Made by a program: the position numbers and the translations under genes. The notes beneath the pieces were generated by a model that made no database searches, was not told the DNA's origin, and was given only the letters and a program-made list of their open reading frames with translations. From assembly GCA_030374805.1 (NCBI GenBank), contig JARGSG010000029.1:1-64000 (forward strand): 64,000 nt of DNA, in the 5' to 3' direction. Numbering within the stretch: position 1 is the first letter of the stretch; each line of letters opens with the position of its first letter. This stretch comes from Gracilaria gracilis. Its lineage: Eukaryota > Rhodophyta > Florideophyceae > Gracilariales > Gracilariaceae. Shown in pieces: positions 9,924-19,509 of the stretch.

Positions 9924-10859
9924 GAGGCCAAAGCATCCGAAACTAAAATGATGGACGACTTCAAGGCGGCATAACCGTGGCGTGAAGAGAAGAAATGGCT
10001 TGAGAACAAGACATATTGTCGAAAGCACTGGCTGTACCGGTCAATTGATGGACAGGAATCTGGAGTTTGTCTTTTCGATTCTGCTTCGAAGAACTGGGAT
10101 GTGTGCAGCAACACTAACTTGAATATGATGATTGAAGTTAATAACGAGAACCATGCACATGTTCAGAACTGGGAAGTTCGTAGTCCATCGCCGGCATCCC
10201 CCGTGAAAAGCATTAGACAGGGCGATCTTATATCTGCTCGGGGGCATGGAGTTCACGAAGGCAAATCTGTCGCCCTCGCACTGAGAGAAGAAAACGGTAT
10301 CGAGAGCGTGCTGAATCTTTGTGAATCTCTGCTGAGAAGATTGGAACATGATTGTTTGGCATGCTATGTTAGATACTCTCGAGTGGTTAGCATTTTCAAT
10401 AGCAAAACTAAGCAACAACACGTATGCCCACGGAGGCAGGGAAGGTGCTTCCACTGCTACTCTCGGCACCACAGAGTCTCAGCTCGTAACAACAAGCTCG
10501 TGGTTGAACAAGGGGGGTGTTACAAATGTAGACTTTCGTACTCGAGGGGAGTAAAAGTGCACAGAGATGGCCTACGCTTCGCAAGTCCATGCAAGTTGGT
10601 GTTTCTGAGAGATCTCGGGTGGTTTCTGTGGAGGAAGTCGGAAGAGATGAGGAAAAGAATGGTAGGAGAACTGTTCTCCGACGAGCAATCAAAATCGTTT
10701 TACGGATCGCAATCGTCGAGTCTTCGATCGTTTGAGAGTTCTTTCGCAACAAAAGACGCGTTTTTTGCAGATTGGCTTTCGTCAAGAACCGATGGAACTC
10801 CAACTCTGCCTCTAGTTGGGCTTTGGTTTTGGGACTTCTTGAATGCATCTTCGCAATAA
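9924..10859 (+). pseudogene. Cys-rich C-terminus of the recombinase-helicase gene
   Basis: This stretch is in the same frame as the helicase, separated from it by TGA (9921) and interrupted by TAA (9972). TYCRKHWLYRSIDGQ and CLFDSASKNWDVC (about 10015-10110) look like the zinc-binding subdomain that follows the helicase lobes in RecQ proteins. From 10101 the frame is open for 252 residues. It holds CLACYVR, a cluster CPRRQGRCFHCYSRHH (about 10420-10470) and CYKCRLSY (about 10520), which together suggest one or more zinc knuckles. The chain ends DFLNASSQ at 10857. Confidence 0.6.
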
Positions 10860-10982
10860 AACAGAACATGGATGAATGGAATGGAAGGTAACTCTCTGTC
10901 TCTAGCCGTGAAGATGCCTTCTGAGAAACTGTGAACCCGTCAACGTTAGACAATAGAGAGAATGGTTACGAAAATTGGCAAG

Positions 10983-11001
10983 TGGAGGATTATGTCCTCC
11001 A
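10983..11001. promoter_or_regulatory. 7-5-7 palindromic motif, copy 4 (perfect arms)
   Basis: TGGAGGA, five bases (TTATG), TCCTCCA. The arms are perfect inverted repeats. It lies 123 bases after the stop codon of the recombinase-helicase gene. Size and symmetry resemble the core site of a tyrosine recombinase, with two 7-base arms around a short overlap. Confidence 0.45.
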
Positions 11002-11897
11002 TTTGGTGACTCCTGTCAGACATTCTAACCGTTAGTCATTGGTCTTGTCCTCTGCATTCTATAGTTATGTAGTGATGTTCCAAGAGTTTCTAAAATGATA
11101 TACTATGCCGATAATGCTTTGTTATCTCTAGTGGAGAGATAAAGAAATCATGATTAGGTCTCATACTACATAACTTTTCTTAACGAATATAACTCGCGAT
11201 ACAAGCGTAAAGGTGACAGAGAATTCGACATACCGAGCTGAATCCTGTACGGGGATGCGAGAAGGTCGATGTTTGGATATCTGCCCCACATCTGCATAAC
11301 GGGGTTCAATGGTTATGGTAGTGTCTAATGAAAAACATTGAACGCGTGTTATGTAACCAGCGCGCCGTGGCACAGTGCCAGTTATCCAAAAAAATTGCAA
11401 AATACAGTGCGTCCAATGGATACCGTGAAAATAATGTGAGAATCAACAATGTAGCTGTGAAGCGCGGGTTCAATGGTCGCGTACAGTGTCATGACAACAT
11501 GCAACCGTCATAAATGACCCCTTAGCCATTGAAACAAAACGGATCATATATATATATATATATACAACAGCTGTACTTTCCAATTGGCTTCCATTGCCTC
11601 CTAGGGCCAAAATCTAGCACCCTAGCTTTCCAGACTCTCGTAAACAAACGCTAAGTACAGATACACACTGTCAAACGCCTACCAAATCCTTTACTGTGTC
11701 ATTGAGAACCAAAACCTGCACAAACCACCACGTAACCCATCATACAAACATCTCTGACCCCTAGCCATCCAAGTACTCCTGTGACCGCCTTCACATACCT
11801 TTTCAATGATTATTAGCCAATCGCATCATGTCTATTCCCATTCTCTATGTTTTATATTAACTCTGAGTCTCAACAAGTCTTTCTCCAGGCGGCATCC
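11002..11897. other. Non-coding stretch with an AT microsatellite
   Basis: No gene seen. An (AT)n run of about 19 bases lies at 11546-11564. The rest is unique-looking AT-rich sequence. Confidence 0.6.
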
Positions 11898-12269
11898 ACG
11901 TCTTTGTTCTCGGAAATGGAATTTCACATTCAAAAATGCTAGTTTTGGTGACCGATTATCTGGTGACTTTTTCCAAATTTTTTCCGATATTTGGGTTGGA
12001 TATGAGGAAATATGTATTTGGTGTGCTAGTTTGACATTCAAAATTAGCAGTTCTGGAAATTCCCCAGTTCCATAACTAGCATATTTGAAATTCTAAAACT
12101 GGCGAATTTCCAGAACTGCAAATTTTGAATGTCAAACTAGCACACCAAATACGTATTTCCGCATATCAAACCCAAATATCGGAAAAAAATTTGGAAAAAG
12201 TCACCAGACATTCGGTCATCAAAAATAGTATTTTTGAATGTGAAATTCCATTTCCGAGAACACAGACGC
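11898..12269. repeat. Fold-back element: long inverted repeat with about 170-base arms
   Basis: The left arm (about 11898-12070) and right arm (about 12096-12269) are reverse complements with only about a dozen or so differences. Shared blocks include TTCTCGGAAATGGAATTTC, TCTGGTGACTTTTTCCAAAT and TTGGTGTGCTAGTTTGACAT on the left, with their complements on the right. The unpaired centre is about 25 bases (12071-12095). The flanks beyond the arms do not pair. Short frames inside are by-products of the symmetry. It is either a palindromic MITE/fold-back transposon or an inverted duplication, and I saw no target duplication. Confidence 0.9.
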
Positions 12270-12689
12270 ACCAGTCACTGCAATCGTGCCTAATTTCCGC
12301 TCGCATGCCATACCAAGTTCCTTTCGCTTGGCCAGCAGGGAATTTTTCTATAAATTCAGCATATTCCGAATGCATATAATTTCGTCTACGGTATGATTCG
12401 GCACGAATGCACAGTTTTTTGTGATGTACTCCATACAACATTTTGGACGTTCATGTCAGAAGGGTACGTGTCACCATTAAGTACAGCAATTGCGCATTGC
12501 GCGCTTTTGGGCTGTTCAGACCACGTGTAATTGATCTTACAGCGTGCCTCTCAAGCTTTTGGGTTGATAACGGCCGCTTTGGCAGAGTGGTGGGTTGCCA
12601 ATATATTATTAACCTAATCTGTAAGTCCTGGCGAAGCACTGCGAAACTTATAGAGTTTCCAATCCCTACAGTAACTTATTCACAATGGA

Positions 12690-13066
12690 CCTTTTCTCAG
12701 ATCATGAAGTCCACGAAAAGGAAACTAAGCGAATATGAAAAAGATTAATCGGCATTACTAAAACTTCTGAAAAGGAACGAGGACTTTGACTTCAAGAGAG
12801 ACAAACAGTTTCTAGATGTTCTCAAAGACAAGACTGTATTTAAAATGGGCTCCAATGAAATTTTTGACACCTACGACAATGAAACCAATGAATATTACAT
12901 TTGCAGCAAACTACCCACCGAATACTATGTTAGTGTCTGCAAAGTTTGCTCGAAGCAACCCAAAAACTTTGCGCAAAGTTATGTTGTCTTTTTTGTAGAA
13001 GTAAATAAGGTATATCAATGCGTTACATCTGCAGTTTGTCTATTTTTGGATATATATGGTCGGTAA
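12690..13066 (+). pseudogene. Unrecognised protein gene, segment 1
   Basis: The frame reads KSTKRKLSEYEKD, a stop at 12746, then a charged helical stretch (LLKLLKRNEDFDFKRDKQF), then a Cys-rich part. The latter contains YYICSKLPTEYYVSVCKVC, with Cys spacings that could form a small zinc site. It ends at a stop after 13064. The composition looks like real protein, but I do not recognise the family. Segments at 13311-14015 and 15240-15975 could belong to the same broken gene. A GTAAGT sits at 13062, so an intron is also possible. Confidence 0.35.
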
Positions 13067-13310
13067 GTAACATATATATGGACGGATGCGATAGGATTAT
13101 AAGTTGTTTCAAACACAGTTTGAATTGCTTATGATTTTATCATGCGAATGAACCTCTTGAGAAGTGTATTGTCTTTTAACTGGATGTAATCCTCTTGAGA
13201 AGTTTGTGGTCTTGTACTGGGTGTCATGAATCTGAATATGAAACGAGACAGAGCATGAGATGGGTTCTTTGTTCCACGAGCTTTGTCACACAATAGCCAA
13301 CCATAAACGG

Positions 13311-14015
13311 GTCATCTCAGAGTCTGATTTTCAGTCCGATGGACAACATGACGACGTGCAATGCTTTGCTTCTAAGAAGAGCTTGAAGAAGACAATTTGC
13401 CTTTAACTCAATATCAGGCAGCTCGCTAGAGGTGATCCACAACAACGATCCCCTTTTTTCTTTAGTTCCCACGATGAAGATCTTCAAGGCCTCGATCCAG
13501 CGCGGTACCGATTGAAATGAATTTTGGGCGCACAAGGAAAGGATTTGCCGTCGCAGATGACCGAAAAGGTTTTAATGTACAACAAGAAACGCAAACTGAC
13601 TCCTGTTCAACCAAATAGGTCGGCAATCTCCAAAGAAGATTCGTTAATAAGAATGATCGACGATTGCTTGGCGCTTGAAAACCGCTTTTTGAACAGTTCT
13701 GAAGAAAGACTGGGAAATCGTTCTTTGGAGCAGCGCGGGAATGTCCTTTGCAATGGTTTAAAGTTTACCACTAATAATCACATTGATATCGAGGCCATTT
13801 GCGACATGCGGTATCATTCTAAGGTGGTTTTCAGTGGAAACAAGTCATTAGGGTTCGATCGTCTCCGTTGTACTGCTGGGCACATCATGTGTTTCACGAT
13901 AGCTATTGATCGTCCTAACCGAACCGATGGACATAAGGGAAATGCTTTGTGCCGCTCACGTGCAGATTGTGAAGCCGTACAATGCTTCATTAATAATTTC
14001 ACTCTGGCTGCATGA
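13311..14015 (+). pseudogene. Unrecognised protein gene, segment 2
   Basis: From about 13311 the frame reads SDFQSDGQHDDVQCFASKK, has two stops, then is open from 13524 (non-ATG) to 14015. This gives 163 residues with a basic N-terminal part (YNKKRKLTPVQPNRSAISKED) and a more structured C-terminal part. No catalytic motif is seen. It ends where an LTR begins (about 14015), so the LTR has probably interrupted it. Confidence 0.35.
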
Positions 14016-14797
14016 CCATATACGGTATCAGGAAAGTGTGATAACTTGTTGAATATTTTACATGTTGGCAAGCTACATTTGGTGCAATGTCCCTAACGGG
14101 TGGTTTCTCTACTTTGTCGTGTTAGCACTTACGTGTCAGCGAGCTTGTTACCGCACCTTGTGGCTTGTCGAGCACTAATCTAGTGTAAATTTCGGGATGA
14201 GTGGCAAAGCATTGCTCGTAATTTAGATATTTATTAGATTGTTTTTACCTATTTCTAGGGAGGTCACTGCACAATATAATGGCTCTTCACTCGAACCTCG
14301 CCACTCAGTAACCTTCCCAAACCAGGGTTGGCCCTAGACGTCTCCGCCTTCGACGGTCAGTGACTCCTTCCAGAAGAGACGCTCCTTTGCATACGGGTAG
14401 TCTACCCTCCCTGCGTCCTCTAAACAACCCTGCTGTGGGAATGTTTTACCGTTTTCTGTCGCGCTCGACCCTGTACCGGGATAACCCCGGTGTTTACCGT
14501 TGCTTTCGCCCCTTTTTCTCATTTCCTTCTTTCCATTCCGCGCTCTCGTGCACTCCTCTTTCCTTTCCCGCATTTAGATGGACTCGTGCTCTTTGCGAGG
14601 ATACCGTACCCACACAGAAATGGTGTCCAGTGGATTCCCTGCACAACTCTTTACGCTCCGTCATGACGGCTTGGCCTCGGCTTACACCCGACTTCGTCGT
14701 ACCCTGCCAGAGTGGTCCCGTCGGCTGGCTGCTCTCATAGGGAGGAAGATCTCGGACCTCTTCGTGGTGTCTTTTCGCCTCTGACGTTGCACTAAAA
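14015..14797 (+). repeat. LTR of the same Gypsy LTR family as 22296-23050, 46595-47374 and 62322-63171 (plus orientation)
   Basis: The block around 14300-14350 (ACTCAGTAACCTTCCC, then CCAGGGTTGGCCCTAGACG) matches the reverse complement of the LTRs at 22.7 and 47.1 kb. The T-rich block near 14510 and the end GTTGCACTA also match. The right end is near 14797 and the left end is only approximate. No element body follows on either side, so it looks like a solo LTR. Confidence 0.7.
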
Positions 14798-14875
14798 TAC
14801 GTGTATATACGTATGGATGATGTGGACGGGATTCGGTCGCAACTTGAGACAGTCGCGAAATACCCTACGAACAGC

Positions 14876-15155
14876 GATTACGGCCGAAATGTGGCCGAAG
14901 TATGGCCAAGGTATGGCCACTTAAGTCGAAAAGTTGGAAGAGGATGCAGCTAGAGAGAAAAAGTATTTTTGGTGGCTGACACGTGTACACCTCGGCCATA
15001 TTTCGGCTACATTTCGGCTACGTTTTGGCCATGTTCAAAAAAGTGAGACTTGCTTATCTTTGCAAGTTAAACGTCCTCACAAGTTTTGGGCTTAAGTGGC
15101 CATATTTCGGCCATGGTTGGGACATATTTTGGCCATATTTGTTGCTAGTAAGGAT
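14876..15155. mobile_element. MITE-like element with TGGCC/GGCCA-rich inverted ends
   Basis: The left end has repeated GGCCGAA and TATGGCC units, ending ATGGCCACTTAAGT. The right end has the complement, ACTTAAGTGGCCATATTTCGG, and further TTTGGCCAT units. The arms are about 45-55 bases with mismatches. The middle (14935-15090) has no gene. Outer ends resemble each other weakly (CTACGAACA on the left and the complement of CTAGCAACA on the right). No transposase is linked, so it would be non-autonomous. A related piece lies at 53760-54030. Confidence 0.6.
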
Positions 15156-15239
15156 ATCTATATGATGCTGCTGCTGTTTCGAAACGCGCAGGCCGTCGAA
15201 AACGTTATTTCCAACGCATTATTGACATATAATCTAAGA

Positions 15240-15975
15240 ACCAGAATCTACTTTTTGATGCGGATCTAAGGAAATCCTTATCAATTGCTCGTCATAAGTT
15301 GCAAGATGTAATGAACCCCTACTATATCGACGAGGCCCGCGGAAAAGGTAGGTTTGTTCGTAGACTTTACAAATGCGAAGATTTGCGACATAAGTGGGGT
15401 TTGAACTTTCTGGCGGCGATCTCTTTTTCTTGTGAACGCGGAAATCGACCGTGTCGAGGCAACAGGATTTGGAGACTTCTTCAATTTTTGTTGCTATTCT
15501 AGCAGGACGGGACGAAATGCAAACTTTTCACTTGTATTCTTTTCTACTTCGATGAAGCTTTTGATAGGATTTCATCGAAAGGTTAGGCGTGCTTATCGGA
15601 GAGACAAGTTCAGTTTTATTGATGATGGAGTGAATATCAGATTGCTACTAAATTCTAAAGATAGAACGGTGTTGGAGACTAGGATAATCACGGACTCGAT
15701 TCGCGGCTTTACAGTCCACCCTAACAAACGCTACGATTTTGTTCCGTGCATCACTCTACCAGCTAGCTTTGCTACGTCAATGATGCATGCGTTCAAGCAT
15801 AAGCGGGTTGGATAAATTATCTGAAGAGAAGTTTTTGGAGCTAATCGCGAACCGAATGAACACTAGCGCTGAACAGCTTCTTGATGCAAACACTCATATA
15901 GTTGGGGCAGACAACGCGAAAGGTGTTCAACGTTCTATGGAACAATTCATTATAGTCTTGGAAGAAGACGAGTAG
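15240..15975 (+). pseudogene. Unrecognised protein gene, segment 3
   Basis: Three overlapping plus-strand frames carry protein-like text in order: about 15240-15430 (LLFDADLRKSLSIARHKLQD, then EARGKGRFVRRLYKCEDLRHK), 15432-15815 (RRAYRRDKFSFIDDGVNI, RIITDSIRGFTVHPNKRYDF) and 15787-15975 (LDKLSEEKFLELIANRMNTS). This looks like one gene with two frameshifts. I do not recognise the family. It lies just beyond the LTR and MITE that separate it from segment 2. Confidence 0.4.
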
Positions 15976-17333
15976 AACGAAGACCACTTTGAGTCCTAAA
16001 GACGCATCAAATAGTTATTTTAAGAGTAAACAAAGTACTAAAATGTTTTTCCTAGAATTGTAGCACACTCGCCAACTCGTATAACTTCTTGCTCACAAAA
16101 TTCGTAGCGTTTTTCGAAGACATGTTGAACACCGTATACACGATACGAAACTGAACGCCAAATGCGAAAATCGATGTCGCAAAAAGCTGAAAGATATGAA
16201 ACCAGCTGAAAGAATAATTTTCTAGAATTTAAGAAAAGATTCTGGAAATTTTTAAAAAGAAGAGATTTTGATATAATTATTGTGTATTTCAGTGGTAGGG
16301 GGGAGAAAAGGTCGGCACTCGACGTCCTTGCTTCCAACCCTATAGCGCGTTTCCATCCTGGTGCTTCGCGTCCCGTCCTCATCCCGCTCGACAACCCTCA
16401 TGGACTGCCGTTGCCGTTACCCTCGCCACCCTCGAACTCCCCGCACTCCTTGCTCCCGCCATCACGTCAAGCCGCCCCGTCGTCCAGTTGGGACTCCGAT
16501 TGCTTAGTGCGATAAGACCCTGCCGTGCGTGGTTCGAGGCGTGGAAGTCAGACGCCTCGAGATGCGCCCGGGCAGAAAAGTCGCCGTCGTTGCCTATGTG
16601 GTCGGGGTTCTCCTGGGCGCCCTTCCAGCTCCAACCTTCGCAGATAGCACGTCGCCATCCATGTAGTTGAAAAGGAAGTGCTTCGTTGGGCTGTGGTCTT
16701 TCTGGCTCGATTGCTACACGAGCTGCGAGAAGTTCATGAACCATATGGGATATAGAGTATAAAATAATGAATTCTTGATACGGTATGCAATGATAAGTAT
16801 ACTCTACTTGCTGCTTATCCCTCTTCCTCCTCATTTTTTTCCTTGCTCTTACAATTCTCATTTATAATACCTGTTTCTCGTGATTCTTAATAATCAAGAA
16901 CACTGTTCTTAAAATGCATTGGTTAACGAAAATGAACCAGCGATTCCATCACAGAGGAGTAAAACGATGATACCGATGCGTCATTGCTCACCATGATGAT
17001 TATTAAACCGCTCTAAATATCACATTGGCAATAATATCTGCAACGGAAACCGAAGGCTGGCTTTGTAATAATTCGCCATCTAAAATGGAAAGAAATTCAA
17101 TTGATACTACGGAACTGGTGAAGCTGGCTACAGCGAGTCTCGGACGAACTCATTCTGAAGGACATAACTAATAACATGCAAGTACCGTAATTCAAGTTGT
17201 ATCAAATAAAAAACTGGAACAATTTCAGAAATCTAATGCAAGAGCAGAAGAGCCATGCTAGTCAAAACCAGTGGTAATGGGTTTCGATAAGTAAGATGTA
17301 ACAGTCATTAAGCACAGCATCATTTTAATTTTC
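15976..17333. other. Unrecognised stretch with a GC-rich island
   Basis: 16270-16720 is C-rich on the plus strand and open in several frames, typical of compositional bias. One minus-strand frame (16379-16861, 160 residues) is mostly low-complexity. No homology is seen. The rest is AT-rich and empty. Confidence 0.4.
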
Positions 17334-17920
17334 ATAATCAGCATTTTCTGTTGTTCAATGCATCTATAAATATGTTTGGCTGAAAGGCAATGATTCTCGA
17401 TGCATGGAGATGTGTAAGAAAATCGAAAAGAGGCCAGAAACTACGAGGTACTAAATTGTACCACAGCTGTTCTATTCCCAGTAATTCTCGTTAAACCTCC
17501 CTTCTACAGCCAAGACCAAAGTCCAGATTCATCGGAATGAGGTTTTGACGGTCTCTTAGGAATCGAATGAAACCACTAATATGAGATATATAAATATATA
17601 TGACCAATAACTATTATCTGATAAATCCGGTATACAAAGCTGAGCAAACGAAATAGAACCAATTAATTATGTCGTGGCCTTAGCAAGATTGAATATGCGA
17701 ATCAGATTTAATATATTTACTAAATTAACTCATCATTAATGAATTACTTTCTAAAATTTGTTCCCGTCGAAAAACGGTGGGGAGTAAATAACCTACACGG
17801 AATTAACTATCACCGGCACTGGATATAAAATACAACTAAAATACGTTTTGACTTAGCTGTGATTGAGAACGAGGAAATAAAGACACGTAGTAGACCTGTC
17901 TACTTTTCCTGAAGATCCAA
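17334..17920 (+). repeat. Dispersed non-coding repeat, copy A
   Basis: It aligns with 23051-23803 over its whole length. Shared blocks include TGTTGTTCAATGCATCTA, GCATGGAGATGTGTAAGAAA, AAAAACGGTGGGG and TGATTGAGAACGAG. Copy A lacks about 180 bases present in copy B near 23560-23740. It is AT-rich, without long frames. Confidence 0.8.
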
Positions 17921-18507
17921 CATACAAATGCTTAAATTGATCCTTTAAATGTAGCACATATTGCAAGTAGACTGCATGTGGTTACACGTATGAAACCAGT
18001 TTTTTGTGCATTGTGAGATTGTTCTCCCAATGCAAAAGACTAATTTCTGTTTATGAGTCCTCGCGTTTTGAGGAGACTGGCCATTAAATTCGCTTCTGAC
18101 TTGAACCATACGGACATCATGAGCACACAACCTGACAGGATGAAACCATAATAAACCTGCGCCTTTTGGCCGGAACCCTGAATGGAATGCTCCAATATCA
18201 GTATTGTTCAATAGAAGTTGGGAGTCACGAATTCAATGTTGATGGTTACACTTGGGAAACGTATTTATTACTAGTCGCGAGGGTGTTATCATAGGTTAAA
18301 TGGCAACGTTAAGTTCATGTGACCTCGTAAGCCTCCGATATTTGTCATGGATTTGCTTTTTACCTAGGCCATACTAAAGTTTTTGGTGACAGAAAGTAAC
18401 AGGATCATGGCAGGTTTGACAAAGGACTTTGACGTTAACTGTGTATAAAATGCTTCTATGTACTTTATTTCCTATGGAAATTTCTAATCGCAAGGTAAAT
18501 ACTAGTC
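17921..18507. other. Unrecognised stretch
   Basis: A minus-strand frame of 88 residues (17945-18211) with a Cys/His-rich end shows no recognisable family. Nothing else is seen. Confidence 0.4.
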
Positions 18508-19487
18508 GTGACACGTGGGAAACCTTTTTGCAGTGCATCACCAGGTTCTCATCGTAGGCTACCAAACCAAATCGACATCGCTGCATTACACCAGCATAAC
18601 GCATTTGGGACTATTTCTGCAAGAGCACATGCGGTAGAACTTTCACACGTAATACAAGTTTTCGGATACCATAGCCTCAGCTTGCTCTTCATCGCTAAAC
18701 ACGTGGATCATGTGTCCAATATATAAAGTACGAACATGGATTTTGTGCTCTATTCTGAGCTAAGGTCATGGTCCGACCCATTCATAATGCCATCGGTGTC
18801 TTCACTTCATGTGGTAGTAGAAAAACTGGTGAACGAAATGTACGGCGATGGTGCAAAGGTATGAAGGCTGATAACCAATTTGTTGGTGCTACCAGAGTTT
18901 AGGAGGAGCACCGATGGTGCACATGCGAATGGGAATGTTCGAGAAATGATTCACAACGGCGGACTTCAAGATCATGAACCCATCGATGACATTTCTTGGA
19001 GTCACAAACTCTTCGGTCTCGGAGGCAACCATCGTATAGCTGGAGCGAAGTTCATCAGACAAAAGAATATACCAGCTAAGGTAGGAGAACTCCCTGCAGA
19101 ATTTGAAATTGACATGGATATAATGTCGTACACCGCCAAGTCGGGAACAGCCAATGAGGGAGCCATTGTGTCCGTTAAGGCAACTTAAGTAACTCCACGA
19201 CATGGTGCCGTTCACGAAAAGTCGAGTCGATGAAGTTTTTGGCTCTTACCTCTAAAGGTGAAAGAACGTCTTTTACTCAACATTACGTTGGAAAGGCTCT
19301 TTTAGGGCACAACTTTAAGATGCTTCGTTCCCGCCGTCAGGAGAAGGACCCATTGCTTTTTGGACGTGAAAGTTATCGGAACACAAGATTCAGTGCGATG
19401 TTAAGAATTGTGCAGGCCGGAGGTGTTCAGTTTGTGTTGGAGATGCAGAAAAAAACAGAAACTTTGTTTTACTCATTCTCAAAGTAG
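18508..19487 (+). pseudogene. Unrecognised coding remnants
   Basis: Three plus-strand frames, 18508-18726, 18880-19188 (102 residues) and 19230-19487 (85 residues), have protein-like composition but no motif I can name. The end of the first, FIAKHVDHVSN, is closely matched in DNA and protein by positions 2-34 of the window (FIAQHVNYVCN), just before the Ulp1-like domain there. The remnants could therefore belong to a second, more decayed copy of that gene. That link rests on about 35 bases only. Confidence 0.3.
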
Positions 19488-19509
19488 CTCCTGGTCGACT
19501 CAAAGAACT

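Larger units (their letters stand above)
5727..10859 (+). pseudogene. Zinc-finger / tyrosine-recombinase-like / RecQ-helicase gene, broken
   Basis: One gene of about 1,700 codons can be followed across the interval. In order it holds an N-terminal pair of Cys/His clusters (5800-6150), a helical region (6380-6970), a tyrosine-recombinase-like catalytic region (7700-8330), a RecQ-type helicase (8820-9920) and a Cys-rich C-terminus (10000-10560). This order matches, to my knowledge, telomere-linked helicase-like proteins of fungi that carry a C2H2/DUF3505-like N-terminus. The frame changes between 6300 and 6376, is disturbed between 6970 and 7480, has a stop at 7982, changes again between about 8390 and 8480, and has two in-frame stops at 9921 and 9972. 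The product is therefore not made as one chain unless introns are involved, and I see no convincing splice sites. A polyadenylation-like AATAAA overlaps the final stop. Palindromic motifs lie outside both ends. Confidence 0.7.

Noticed and set aside
10408-10953. Minus-strand frame of 181 residues
   Set aside because: It is antisense to the Cys-rich end of the helicase gene and is a shadow.
11806-12379. Short frames of 70-90 residues on both strands
   Set aside because: They are produced by the long inverted repeat and mirror each other.
13062-13067. Splice donor GTAAGT after the Cys-rich segment
   Set aside because: No matching acceptor continuing the frame was found. Kept only as a possibility.
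14876-15155. CRISPR-like short repeats
   Set aside because: TGGCC-containing units are irregular in spacing and form inverted, not direct, arrays. The genome is eukaryotic.
16379-16861. Minus-strand frame of 160 residues in a GC-rich island
   Set aside because: It is low-complexity and several frames are open at once. No family is seen.
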